Assembly (NCBI GenBank): GCA_015655585.1
Contig: JAATEV010000024.1
Coordinates: forward strand, 1-64,000
Direction: 5' to 3'
DNA: 64,000 nt
DNA from: Terriglobales bacterium
Lineage (GTDB): Bacteria > Acidobacteriota > Terriglobia > Terriglobales > Acidobacteriaceae
The notes beneath the pieces are model-generated. The model did not search any database, had not been told where the DNA came from, and worked only from the letters and a program-made list of their open reading frames with translations. Shown in pieces: positions 1 through 9,378 of the stretch; position 1 is the stretch's first letter, and every line of letters begins with the position of its first letter. A program made the position numbers and the translations under genes.

Positions 1-278
1 CCGGTGGTGAGGTTGTTGTCGCGGGTGAGGTGGGCGTGGGTGAAACGCTCGTAGTGGCCGAGGTCGAGGTCGGTTTCCGCGCCGTCGTCGGTGACGAAGA
101 CCTCGCCGTGCTGGAAGGGAGACATCGTGCCGGGATCGACGTTCAAATAGGGGTCAAACTTCATGAGATTGACCTTGATTCCTCGTGCCTCAAGCAGACA
201 GCCAATGGAGGCTGCGGCGAGACCCTTGCCGAGTGAAGACACAACTCCGCCCGTTACGAAGATGTACTTTGCAGACAT
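1..278 (-). CDS. pyrG: CTP synthase, N-terminal part (gene continues beyond window start)
   Basis: Reverse-strand translation from ATG at 278 reads [79 protein letters not shown], the canonical PyrG N-terminus; absent from the ORF track because it runs off the edge. Confidence 0.97.
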   Translation of the reverse strand, partial: MSAKYIFVTGGVVSSLGKGLAAASIGCLLEARGIKVNLMKFDPYLNVDPGTMSPFQHGEVFVTDDGAETDLDLGHYERFTHAHLTRDNNLTT

Positions 279-410
279 TTCCGCGACCTCTTTTTATTTT
301 GATTAATTTTGTGCAGGATGGGCACGGTTAAGTATCGCAGGGTCTGGCCCCGGAGGCAATGGGGGAGGATTTTCGGTTATCTGTGTGGATAAGTGGGTCG
401 GATTACGAGG

Positions 411-1808
411 CTAACTTTTGTCGGGCGGAGCGTCCAGAGGCTTCAGGGATTCGAAGACGGTGGGAATTAGCTCGGAGACGGTGGGGTGGATGTGTACCGC
501 GTGGGTGATGGTGGTGTAGGGGGCTCCGGCGTACATGGTGTCGAGGATGCAGTGGATGGCCTCGTCGCCGCCTACGCCGAGGATGGATGCGCCGAGGATT
601 TTCTTGGTTTCGGCGTCGACTAAGACTTTCATGAAGCCCTGGGTCTCGCCTTTTTCTACGGCACGGCCTACGCGGGTCATGGGGCGGGTGCCGATGAGGG
701 CGGGGCGTCCGGTTTTGCGGACCTCGGCTTCGGTCATGCCGATCTGACCCAGGGGCGGGTCGATGTAGAGGTTGTGGGCGGTGATGCGGTCGGTGACGCG
801 GCGGGGCTCGTTGTCGAGGAGGTTGGCAGCTACGATCTCGAAGTCGTTGTAGGAGGTGTGGGTGAAGGCTCCGCGGCCGTTGCAGTCGCCCATGGCCCAG
901 ATGTTGGGGACGGAGGTGCGGAGCTGATCGTCTACGAGGACGTAGCCGTGCTTGTCGAGCTGGACCCCGGCGGCTTCGAGGCCGAGGTCGTCGGTGTTGG
1001 GGCGGCGGCCCATGGCGAGGAGGACGTGGGAGCCGACGATCTGGGGCTCGCCTTCGTTGCAGTTGATGCCTACGGTGGGGCGGCCGTCGGGATGCTGGTC
1101 GAAGTGGATGCACTCGGCGTTGAGGCGGAGGCGGATGCCTTCGGCCTGGAGGATATCGGCGATGGCTTGGGAGACGTCTTCGTCCTCGTGCATGACGAGG
1201 CGCGGGGATTTTTCGACGAGGGTGACTTCGCTGCCGAAGCGGCGGTACATCTGGGCGAATTCGAGACCGATGTAGCCGCCGCCTACGACGACTAGATGCT
1301 GGGGGAGGGTGTCGAGATTGAGAATGGTGGTGTTGGTGAGCGGAGTGATTTTTTCTATGCCGGGGAGGTTGGGGACGATGGCTCGTCCGCCTGTGTTGAG
1401 GAAGATGTTTTTGGCGGTTAGGAGCTGGTTGCCTACGCGGACCTGGGTGGGGGATTCGAGGCGGGCGTGGTCGTGGTAGATGGTGCAGTTGGGCAGGCTG
1501 CGTAGGCCAGATTCGACGCCGGTGCGGGACTGGCCGGAGACCTCGTCCTTGCGGGCTTTGACGGCCTTCATGTCTACGGTGATAGTGCCAGGTACGGTGA
1601 CTCCGTAGAATGCGGCTCGGCGAGCCATGTGTGCGGCGTAGGCGCTGGCGATGAGGGTCTTGGTGGGGATGCAGCCGGTGTTGACGCAGGTTCCGCCGAA
1701 GAGCTTGCGCTCGATGACGGCGATGCGCTGTCCGGCGGCGGAGAGCCGTGCGGCCAGAGGCGGACCGGCCTGGCCTGCGCCGATGATGATCGCGTCGAAG
1801 GTGTTCAT
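411..1808 (-). CDS. FAD-dependent pyridine nucleotide-disulfide oxidoreductase (mercuric reductase / dihydrolipoamide dehydrogenase-like)
   Basis: N-terminal AIIIGAGQAGPPLAARL FAD-binding motif; redox-active GGTCVNTGCIPTKT; VVVGGGYIGLEFAQ NAD-binding motif; C-terminal dimerisation domain with HIHPTVSEL. Confidence 0.92.
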   Translation of the reverse strand: MNTFDAIIIGAGQAGPPLAARLSAAGQRIAVIERKLFGGTCVNTGCIPTKTLIASAYAAHMARRAAFYGVTVPGTITVDMKAVKARKDEVSGQSRTGVESGLRSLPNCTIYHDHARLESPTQVRVGNQLLTAKNIFLNTGGRAIVPNLPGIEKITPLTNTTILNLDTLPQHLVVVGGGYIGLEFAQMYRRFGSEVTLVEKSPRLVMHEDEDVSQAIADILQAEGIRLRLNAECIHFDQHPDGRPTVGINCNEGEPQIVGSHVLLAMGRRPNTDDLGLEAAGVQLDKHGYVLVDDQLRTSVPNIWAMGDCNGRGAFTHTSYNDFEIVAANLLDNEPRRVTDRITAHNLYIDPPLGQIGMTEAEVRKTGRPALIGTRPMTRVGRAVEKGETQGFMKVLVDAETKKILGASILGVGGDEAIHCILDTMYAGAPYTTITHAVHIHPTVSELIPTVFESLKPLDAPPDKS

Positions 1809-1810
1809 AT

Positions 1811-2269
1811 CTATCGTGAGACGGTGAAGACGGCTAAACCGATGGCTACGGCGTCTTCTAAAAATGCCGCGGGTGAGTCTTTGTGGAAGGCCGTGGCTAG
1901 CGCGGCGCGGATTCTGGCTCCGCCGAGGGTTCCGACCATGGCTCCGAGGATGCCGGTGATGAGGCCGGGGATGAGCAGGTTGCTGGCGGCTCCGATGGCC
2001 GCTCCGCTGAATGCGCCGGTGACGATGCGCGCGCCGAACTGCTGGGGAACGGTGCGGCTGGGCGTTTTGGGGAGCTGGTCGGTGACGAGTTCGCCGAGGG
2101 CGAGGAGGGTGATGATCCAGGGAGTGGCGGTGTAGCCGAGGAAGGAGAGCGGGGTGCCTTCAAGATGTAGCAGATGCAGGTGGGCGGCCCAGCTTACGGC
2201 GGCTAGTCCGGTGAAGGCGCGGAGGCCGGAGATGATTCCGATGAGAAGTGCGAGGGGGTAGATGGACAT
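1811..2269 (-). CDS. DUF4126-like membrane protein
   Basis: 152 aa, hydrophobic, MSIYPLALLIGIISGLRAFTGLAAVSWA resembles DUF4126 proteins; stop is 3 bp from the upstream reductase start. Confidence 0.75.
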   Translation of the reverse strand: MSIYPLALLIGIISGLRAFTGLAAVSWAAHLHLLHLEGTPLSFLGYTATPWIITLLALGELVTDQLPKTPSRTVPQQFGARIVTGAFSGAAIGAASNLLIPGLITGILGAMVGTLGGARIRAALATAFHKDSPAAFLEDAVAIGLAVFTVSR

Positions 2270-2666
2270 TCGAGTTCTCCTTGGATGGTGACGTTGCCGG
2301 GATGCAGGGCCTTGGTCGAATCGTAGGAAGAGCGGAGTTTCTGAATGCTATGGGGGTGGTGTCTGTGGCCGGGGAGATGGTTGTCCATCCTACATGGGCG
2401 TTGGTGCGAGAGAGGCATGGGAGGAAAATCCGACAGTGGGGTAATTTGAATCTACTGTCTTGGGTTGGTCAATAGAAATTAGGGTGGGTAGCGGGAAGGG
2501 TGTTTTACGGTACCTATCCAAATTCGTGGTGCAGACCAGTCTCAATGAGTGGATTGGACTGATGTTATTAACTGAGAACTATAGTGTCGCTGAAAAGGCG
2601 ACTTCGAGGGAATCGCTCACGGTTCAGCAGGACTTGTTCAGCAACACTCTTGAACAATAAGTTCGG

Positions 2667-3164
2667 CTAATCACACCCACTCGCGCGATATTCCTTCCAA
2701 ACAGCAGGATCATCCGATATATAAAACACAGGCTCCATCTTTCGATGTTCGATCAACTCAGTCGTACCCTTAACTGTGATCACGGCATAGGCTGGATACC
2801 CAGGAGGGAATCCTTGTGGAGGATTTTTCAATTGAAAATCTGAACATTTCTCCTTACCGTATACCTTTTCCAGTATTTTCCCTTTCGCGTCTTGCAATAC
2901 AAATCCCGCACCGGGCCACGTGTAGTAGCTCATTGTGATCGAAACATCGGCGAGTGCAAGGCCCGGTGGAAGCGTGATCCATTTAGGCAGCCTCGACTCA
3001 CTCGCCAATTGGAATGTTGACTCTGGGAAATATTCGCATCCTTTGATAATCGTAGAAGCCAGGATAGCGACCGCTACACCAAGAAGTAGATACCTGCCTA
3101 AGCGCGGGATGTTTTTGACCAATCGTGACGGCCAAGGATCAACGATCGTGAGATCTGCGTTCAT
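2667..3164 (-). CDS. hypothetical protein with one N-terminal TM segment
   Basis: 165 aa ORF, YLLLGVAVAILASTIIKGC TM segment; no family recognised. Confidence 0.6.
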   Translation of the reverse strand: MNADLTIVDPWPSRLVKNIPRLGRYLLLGVAVAILASTIIKGCEYFPESTFQLASESRLPKWITLPPGLALADVSITMSYYTWPGAGFVLQDAKGKILEKVYGKEKCSDFQLKNPPQGFPPGYPAYAVITVKGTTELIEHRKMEPVFYISDDPAVWKEYRASGCD

Positions 3165-3452
3165 CGATTGAGGGTAGCTTAGGCCGACTTCCTGCGAAAT
3201 GGAGTTTTCGGCAACTACGAATAGTTGTGCCCTCTTTGCTCACATTTCAATTGGTGATAAATCGCCTATGTACTTATTGGGATCAGATTGATAACCATAA
3301 GTCATCTTGTGGGAAGTTATAGCAACTTACGAAAGATGGTTATTCATCACTGCGTATTCATCTTGTCCGACTATGGAAAATATTTGCTTCGGCGAAGGGA
3401 TGTGGCTTTCGGATATGATTGCTGCCGATTCTAAATAATTGATTTTGCGAGG

Positions 3453-6293
3453 TTGGTTTTGAAAAAGGGAATATCGCGTCGTGAGTTGCTTAGAGATGCC
3501 GGAGTGGTTGGGGCGGCGGCGTTGCTTTATCCGCAGGCGGGTGCGGCGCAGGTGCAGAGCAGCGTGAGCCAGAGTCCGGAGATGCAGTATGTGAACCGGC
3601 CGTCGAAGGAGTTGCTGGCGGAGCATGAGCAGAACCAGGTGCAGGTGGTTGCGGGGGAGATGGTGGTGACCTTCGACCAGCGGTTCGGCACGATCTCCGC
3701 GATTCGACGGAAGGGCGATGCGATGGAGACGAACTTTCTGGGCAATGAACAGAACACGCCGAACGTGGATGTTTCGGACTCGCGGTTTACGGGCGATCTG
3801 GTGTCGACGGTGTGGGAGTTGCAGCATGACTATACGAAGGCCGGGCTGGGGCAGAATGAGGTGTTTCAGACTTCGGGGCGGTGGCGGAGGGAGATTACTT
3901 CGCAGTCGGGAGATGTTCGCAGGATCAGCTATAAGGACAATACGTTTGGCGTGCGGTATGCCGGCGGGGCTAGCAGTGAAAAGGGGATTCGCAGCTACAA
4001 CCTGACGATGAACTACAGGGCCGATGGCGAGGCGTTGCTGTGGGACATTGAGATTGAGAATGTGACGGGGAAGGTGCTGGAGATTGGCGAGCTGGGGCTG
4101 CCACTGATGGTGAACGACGACTATGCGGAGTTGTATGTGCAGCCGGGCACGGAGACGAAGATCAGCGGCGGAGGCAATGTCGATTTTGCGAAGTCGTCGC
4201 TGCGGCAGAAGCTGATTCATGAGCAGAAGGTGCTGGTGCATCACTTTATTGCGGGGCACAGCTCGTATGCGCTGGTGCAGAGGCCGTTGGGGGATGGGCC
4301 TTATCTGCTGGTGCATCCGACGATGGATACTTCGTTCGAGTGCATCTACAAGGAAAATGGGGAGGAGTCGCAGTTTACGCGGCATGTACGGAGCTGGGCG
4401 GGGCCGGATGTGATGGCGATCCATTCGTGGGCTACGAAGAATCGGAGAGGGTGGAGGAAGAATCCGTGGATCAATGGGCATACTTCGCTGATCCTGCAGC
4501 CGGGCGAGAAGAAGCGGTATCAGATGCGATTTGTATTTGTGCCTAATTATGAAGCAATTCGAGAAGAGCTGTATAAGGCCGGGAACCTGGGGGTGAGGAT
4601 TCTGCCGTCGATGGTGGTGCAGGAGGAGACGGACGTTCATGTGGAGTTGCAGACGAAGAGCGATGTGGGGAAGATGCAGTATCTCTCGGACAACATCACG
4701 CTGAAGTCGAAGAAGCGTGAGGGAGAGAAGACGCTGCTGACGTTCTCGTTCAAAGGCCGCGGCCAGAAGAGCGTGAAGCTGAACTATGGTGAGGGGCGAT
4801 GGACGAATTTGCACTTCTATTGCATTGAAGATATGGAGGGATTGCTGAAGGGGCGCGGGCGGTTCATTGTGGAGCGGGAGTTCTATGAGAACCCGGAGGA
4901 TCCGTATCATCGCAACCACATGTTTTTGCCGTTTGATCATCGTATCGGCAGCACGTTTCTGGATTCGGACGAGGTTTGGGAGGTTGGCGGGAGCGATGAG
5001 TCGGGCTTCTCGGAGGCTTTATTTCTGGCGGAGAAGAATGTCTACTATCCGACTAGGAAAGAGGTCGAGACGCTGGAGACGTATGTTGAGGATTGTTTGT
5101 TCAAGTACATCCAGAATCCGGAAACGTACTTGGTGCGAGCTTCGCTTTATTACAAGGACCGGTATCCCTCGAACGCGTGGGGCGCGTGGACGAAGGAGAG
5201 ATCGGAAGAGACCTTTCGTAGTTACAATTATGTCCACCCCGCGAATATCTACCATGCACTTTACCGGATCGGGAAGACATATGGGTTGATTCAGAAGAAG
5301 ACGGCGGAGCAGTATCTGCGGATGTCGTATGAGACTTGCCTGCGATGGTTTACGACGGGGCCGTGGCATCACATTGGCTTGATGGAGGGATCGAACGCGA
5401 TCTATATTCTTGCGGACATCAAGCGTGAGGGCTGGAATGCGGAGTACGAGAAGCTGCTGGGGGAGATGAAGGCCTGCAATCAGCAGTTTGTGGATGATCC
5501 TTATCCGTATGGGTCGGAGTTATTGATCGACCAGACGGCGCATGAGCAGGTGTTCTTCTTTACGCGGTTCTTTGAGAGCGCGGAGAAGAACAGGAAGACG
5601 ATGCAGGTGTTGAAGGCGCTGAGGGGCGGGAACCAGCCGGTGTGGTTCCGGTATGGGCACGATAAGCGGTCGGATGTGTGCTGCTGGTATAACGAGTCTC
5701 TGAATGGGCTGGCGTTGTTGCAGGCCTTTGAGGATACGGGCGACAGGGACATGCTGCTGAAGGGGTATGCGGGCGCGATGAGTGTGATGGCGAACGTGTT
5801 GCCGGATGGCATGGGCTATAACCAGTTCCAATGCACGGCGGGCGTTTATGGATGGGAGTTTCCGCGGACGTTCGAGAGCGGGTCTGGGCTTTGGGGATTT
5901 CTGCGGGCTTCGAAGTCTTATGTGATTCAGGACCCTAGCTTCGGGGTGGTTGGATATGGCTGCCGGGTGGAGACGAATGGGAGCGCGGTGACGGCGTTCC
6001 CGAAGGACGGCGTGCGGAAGCGCGTGCTGTTTGTTGAGGCGAAGGTTGGACTGGAGACTACGGCGGGCGAGATCGAGAAGGTTGCTCTGCATGGGGATGG
6101 CGAGATGCTGGAGCTTGCTTTGAAGGACTCGTCCGGATTGGCGAAGGTGGCGGCTGTGACGGTGAAGGGATTGAAGCCGGGACAGTACAGCATTTCGCAT
6201 GGGCATACTTCGCGCCGTGAGAATGTAACTGAATCGATTACGATTCATGTTCCAATTACTGAATCGGGGAATGTTGTTTTGAAGCGCGGATAG
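3453..6293 (+). CDS. large secreted protein with Tat-like signal (possibly DUF5695 family), putative polysaccharide-active
   Basis: 946 aa; SRRELLRDAGVVGAAALLYPQAGAAQ Tat-type signal; long beta-rich N-half and helical C-half; sits in a pectinase cluster; non-ATG start (TTG). Confidence 0.7.
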   Translation: MVLKKGISRRELLRDAGVVGAAALLYPQAGAAQVQSSVSQSPEMQYVNRPSKELLAEHEQNQVQVVAGEMVVTFDQRFGTISAIRRKGDAMETNFLGNEQNTPNVDVSDSRFTGDLVSTVWELQHDYTKAGLGQNEVFQTSGRWRREITSQSGDVRRISYKDNTFGVRYAGGASSEKGIRSYNLTMNYRADGEALLWDIEIENVTGKVLEIGELGLPLMVNDDYAELYVQPGTETKISGGGNVDFAKSSLRQKLIHEQKVLVHHFIAGHSSYALVQRPLGDGPYLLVHPTMDTSFECIYKENGEESQFTRHVRSWAGPDVMAIHSWATKNRRGWRKNPWINGHTSLILQPGEKKRYQMRFVFVPNYEAIREELYKAGNLGVRILPSMVVQEETDVHVELQTKSDVGKMQYLSDNITLKSKKREGEKTLLTFSFKGRGQKSVKLNYGEGRWTNLHFYCIEDMEGLLKGRGRFIVEREFYENPEDPYHRNHMFLPFDHRIGSTFLDSDEVWEVGGSDESGFSEALFLAEKNVYYPTRKEVETLETYVEDCLFKYIQNPETYLVRASLYYKDRYPSNAWGAWTKERSEETFRSYNYVHPANIYHALYRIGKTYGLIQKKTAEQYLRMSYETCLRWFTTGPWHHIGLMEGSNAIYILADIKREGWNAEYEKLLGEMKACNQQFVDDPYPYGSELLIDQTAHEQVFFFTRFFESAEKNRKTMQVLKALRGGNQPVWFRYGHDKRSDVCCWYNESLNGLALLQAFEDTGDRDMLLKGYAGAMSVMANVLPDGMGYNQFQCTAGVYGWEFPRTFESGSGLWGFLRASKSYVIQDPSFGVVGYGCRVETNGSAVTAFPKDGVRKRVLFVEAKVGLETTAGEIEKVALHGDGEMLELALKDSSGLAKVAAVTVKGLKPGQYSISHGHTSRRENVTESITIHVPITESGNVVLKRG

Positions 6294-6299
6294 GATGGG

Positions 6300-6333
6300 G
6301 CTCTGCCTCGGTTCGTGAGGATCGGGGCAGAGC
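6300..6333. terminator. inverted repeat between convergent genes (candidate bidirectional terminator)
   Basis: GCTCTGCC (6300-6307) pairs with GGCAGAGC (6326-6333) between the convergent stops at 6293 and 6333; no strong T-run. Confidence 0.4.
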
Positions 6334-9323
6334 TACTGTGGCTGTAGCAGGAGCAGCCATGGGGTCGCGTCGGGCTTGGTGTAGACGGTGTTTGAGGCTT
6401 GTTCTGCTGGTTGGGACGAGCCGGTGATTGGGTTGAACCATGTTGCTTTGTAGTATTGCGCGGGCAGGTTGTGGGTTAGGGTGATGCTTTTGCCTGAGAG
6501 TGAGTAGAGAAGGACGGGGGTGGTTGCGTCTCCGGCTAGTACCCATGTTTTTTCTGGGGTGGAGGTCCAGTTGTCCTGTGGGGACATCTTCATGAGGTCT
6601 TGGGCTAGATAGGTTTGGACGAAGTGGTCGATTACTTCGTCGGGGGAGATGTGTGAGGTGGGTCTCTGTGTAGTTGTGTTGCGTGTATTGGGCGGTGGTG
6701 CGGGGGGGCGGCTGACGAGCGCGGATTGCGAGGCAGCTCCGGCCATGAGGAGAGGGATGGGGCCTGCTCCGTTCTCCATGGGCATGAGGGCTATGTTGGG
6801 GAATTTGTCGTGATATTCGCGGGTTTGGCGATACATCTGTTCTGGTGTGGTGATGGGCGGTGTATCGCTGTAGCCGGGGAACTGGTTGGCGATGAGCTCG
6901 CGGAAGGCGTGGTTCTCACCGGCTTTGGGGGCGAAGAGCGTGGCGTCGGGGCGGTACTCCCAGTAGCGCATGTCTATTACGGCAACCTGCTTTGAGCGAA
7001 TGGGATCGGCGAGGATGGCGTCGGTGGTTTGCTTGCTGGTGGTGAGGACGATGCGGATGGGTTTGCCGTGTTTGGCCTCCCACTCGCGGGCTACGTCCAT
7101 GAAGAACTGCTGGAATTCGAGTGGGCCTGCGTACTGGTAGGCGAGTCCGAAGACAACGTTGGGTTGGTCGGCTAGCTCGTCGAAGGTGTGGAGGATGTAG
7201 GCTCGGTGCAAGGCGCGCAGCGGTGCGTAGGTGGTGGAGAAGAATTCGTTACCAATATCGTTACGATTGTGGGGCTTGAAGGGCGGAGGCTCGGGCAGGC
7301 CGGTGTCGTTGATGTTGTTGGCGGGACGCCATGCGTAGTCGATCCAGTGGGGGCCGATCTCGAGGACGTTGTGGGTGTTGTATAGATCGTAGAAGACGAG
7401 GAGGCCTTGCGTGGCGGCTTGCTGGGCGAACTCGCGCTGGCGCTGGAAGTACCAGGGGTTGTAGCGAGAGAGATCGAAGCGGCTTAGGCCGTCCCATGCG
7501 GTGCCCTGGCCGCTGCGTGCCCAGGGCATCTCGTCGAAGGGAGCCCATGCGTCGGCGTCGTTGCGTCGTTCTATGGTGTGGGAGTCGCGGCGGTGCTCGT
7601 ACCAGAGGCCGGGCATGACGGTCATGGAGACGATGTTGAGGGATTTGAGACGCGCGGCGAATGCGGCGAGATCTTCTGTCTCGCCGGGGGTGGTGACGCC
7701 GGGCATGAAGCGCGTGACGCTGGAGCCTGTGGACTGCTCGGCGGTGTAGGGTGAGGTGTCGCCGCGCCACCAGGACTCGCTTTGCGAGGGGCCCCAGAGG
7801 GTGCGGTTTTCCTGGACGAATCGGCCGTTGATGAGTTCGACGGGACGGATGGTTTGGGTGGTGGAGGGTTGGGACTTGATGTCGGAGGCGCGGAACTGGG
7901 GAAGTTTTTCTGGTATTTCTGTGGTTGTGGTGCGGGTGGTTGGTGGATATTGGTGGGTGCGTGCGTGGAGTTGGGTTTCGTAGAGGGACTGTGGGGAGTG
8001 GATGACGAAGTTGGGTGCGTCGGGAGGGCCGAGTGCGTCGGTGGTTTGCGCGGTGGAGTTCCAGAGGATGGAGTTGGCTGCGGTCCAACCTGCGCCTTGT
8101 GCGCGAGAGAAGTCGAGCGTCATCTGGAGGCGTGAGCCGGGGACGTGGACGCGCTCGTAGAGGATTCCGGAGGCCCAGCCTTCGAATGCGCCGCTGGCTC
8201 CGAGGGAATTGGTTGCGGTGCAGTCGAGGAAGACGTTGGGACCTGCGGCGAGGAGGCCGCTGGCGAAGTCGTTCATGCCGGATTCGCTGGTGCAGCGGTG
8301 GACCAGGACCTGCTGGCCGTCGATGAGGAAGGACTGGCGACGGTATCCGGCGGTCTCGGAGATGGGGGCTTCGCTGTGGCAGTCTTCGAGGGTGATGCGG
8401 CGGCCTCGCCAGTTGACGCGAACCGCGGAGCTGACGAAGTGGCGGGCGGTGATGCGGCGCACCCATGCATCTTCGACGTGATCGAGCTGGATGGCGATCC
8501 AGGAGTGGTCTTCGTCTTTGGGGAGGGTGTGGTTGTAGGCGCTTTCCAGGGTGATGTCTTCGATGCCTATGTTGATGGGAGATGGATTGTTGGAGATGCG
8601 CGTTAGTGTGCCTCCGCCGTATTGCTTTTCGAGTGCAGTGGTGATGGGGGCGTCTAGTTGGACGCGGTGGGTGGCGGCGTCGATGGAGGTGATGGTGCGA
8701 TCCCATACAAGGTCGTGCGAGCCGGGCTTCCAGTCGAGCCTCTGGTTGGCGTAGGTGCCGGGCAGGTTGGTCATGCCGATGGCGGAGATCCATTCGGGCG
8801 TGCTGGGGCGGCGGATGACTACGTGGTCGCCGGGGGAGAGATTGTCTATGGAGTTGAGGGTGAGGGACTGGCTGCCTGCGGGGGCGTCGTCCTGAACGGA
8901 GTGGGGTGGATCGAGGGGTGGGTTGGCTGTGGCTCCGATTTCGATGAGTGGGCGGCGGTCGATGCCTTCGGCTATGAGGATGGTGTTTTGTGGGCTGGAG
9001 CCGCGCAGGATTACGCCGCTTGCTCGGAGGGTGAGCTGGCCCTTGATGTGATAACGGCCGGGGGCCAACAGCAGGGCTCCGTGGAAGCCGTTCTGGAGGG
9101 GGAGTGTGGCGATGCGGTCGAGTGCGGATTGGAGGAGGGCGGTGTCGTCGTTGCCGGTGGGATGTACGGCGAGCACGGCGGGGATATGAGGGATGGGGGA
9201 GCCTGCGCCGTAACCGGCGTAGGAGAAGTTGATGTTGGTGGGGTTGTGTGGGAGTTGCTGTGCGTGCAGGGTGGGGAAGGTGCCTAGGCAGAGGATTGCG
9301 ATGGAGATGGGGCGATTCTTCAT
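6333..9323 (-). CDS. secreted right-handed beta-helix (pectate lyase-like) protein with C-terminal glycosidase-like domain (DUF6298/apiosidase-like)
   Basis: 996 aa; signal peptide ISIAILCLGTFPTLHAQ; N-half HPTGNDDTALLQSALDRIA...GRYHIKGQLTLRASGVILRG beta-helix start; C-half WYFQRQREFAQQAATQGLLVFYDLYNTHNVLE TIM-barrel-like. Confidence 0.75.
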   Translation of the reverse strand: MKNRPISIAILCLGTFPTLHAQQLPHNPTNINFSYAGYGAGSPIPHIPAVLAVHPTGNDDTALLQSALDRIATLPLQNGFHGALLLAPGRYHIKGQLTLRASGVILRGSSPQNTILIAEGIDRRPLIEIGATANPPLDPPHSVQDDAPAGSQSLTLNSIDNLSPGDHVVIRRPSTPEWISAIGMTNLPGTYANQRLDWKPGSHDLVWDRTITSIDAATHRVQLDAPITTALEKQYGGGTLTRISNNPSPINIGIEDITLESAYNHTLPKDEDHSWIAIQLDHVEDAWVRRITARHFVSSAVRVNWRGRRITLEDCHSEAPISETAGYRRQSFLIDGQQVLVHRCTSESGMNDFASGLLAAGPNVFLDCTATNSLGASGAFEGWASGILYERVHVPGSRLQMTLDFSRAQGAGWTAANSILWNSTAQTTDALGPPDAPNFVIHSPQSLYETQLHARTHQYPPTTRTTTTEIPEKLPQFRASDIKSQPSTTQTIRPVELINGRFVQENRTLWGPSQSESWWRGDTSPYTAEQSTGSSVTRFMPGVTTPGETEDLAAFAARLKSLNIVSMTVMPGLWYEHRRDSHTIERRNDADAWAPFDEMPWARSGQGTAWDGLSRFDLSRYNPWYFQRQREFAQQAATQGLLVFYDLYNTHNVLEIGPHWIDYAWRPANNINDTGLPEPPPFKPHNRNDIGNEFFSTTYAPLRALHRAYILHTFDELADQPNVVFGLAYQYAGPLEFQQFFMDVAREWEAKHGKPIRIVLTTSKQTTDAILADPIRSKQVAVIDMRYWEYRPDATLFAPKAGENHAFRELIANQFPGYSDTPPITTPEQMYRQTREYHDKFPNIALMPMENGAGPIPLLMAGAASQSALVSRPPAPPPNTRNTTTQRPTSHISPDEVIDHFVQTYLAQDLMKMSPQDNWTSTPEKTWVLAGDATTPVLLYSLSGKSITLTHNLPAQYYKATWFNPITGSSQPAEQASNTVYTKPDATPWLLLLQPQ

Positions 9324-9378
9324 GGGTCTTATGGACGTGGCGGGAGAAGAAGGAAGGATTCTTCTCCCGCGATTCGGG

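Noticed and set aside
3327-4940. 537-aa minus-strand ORF opposite the 946-aa secreted protein
   Set aside because: Antisense shadow ORF, extremely H/R/L/P-rich, no recognisable motif; the plus-strand frame has a signal peptide and normal composition
7261-8793. 510-aa minus-strand ORF in another frame of the 996-aa beta-helix protein gene
   Set aside because: Alternative-frame translation, R/H/P-rich; the 996-aa frame has the signal peptide and domain sequence
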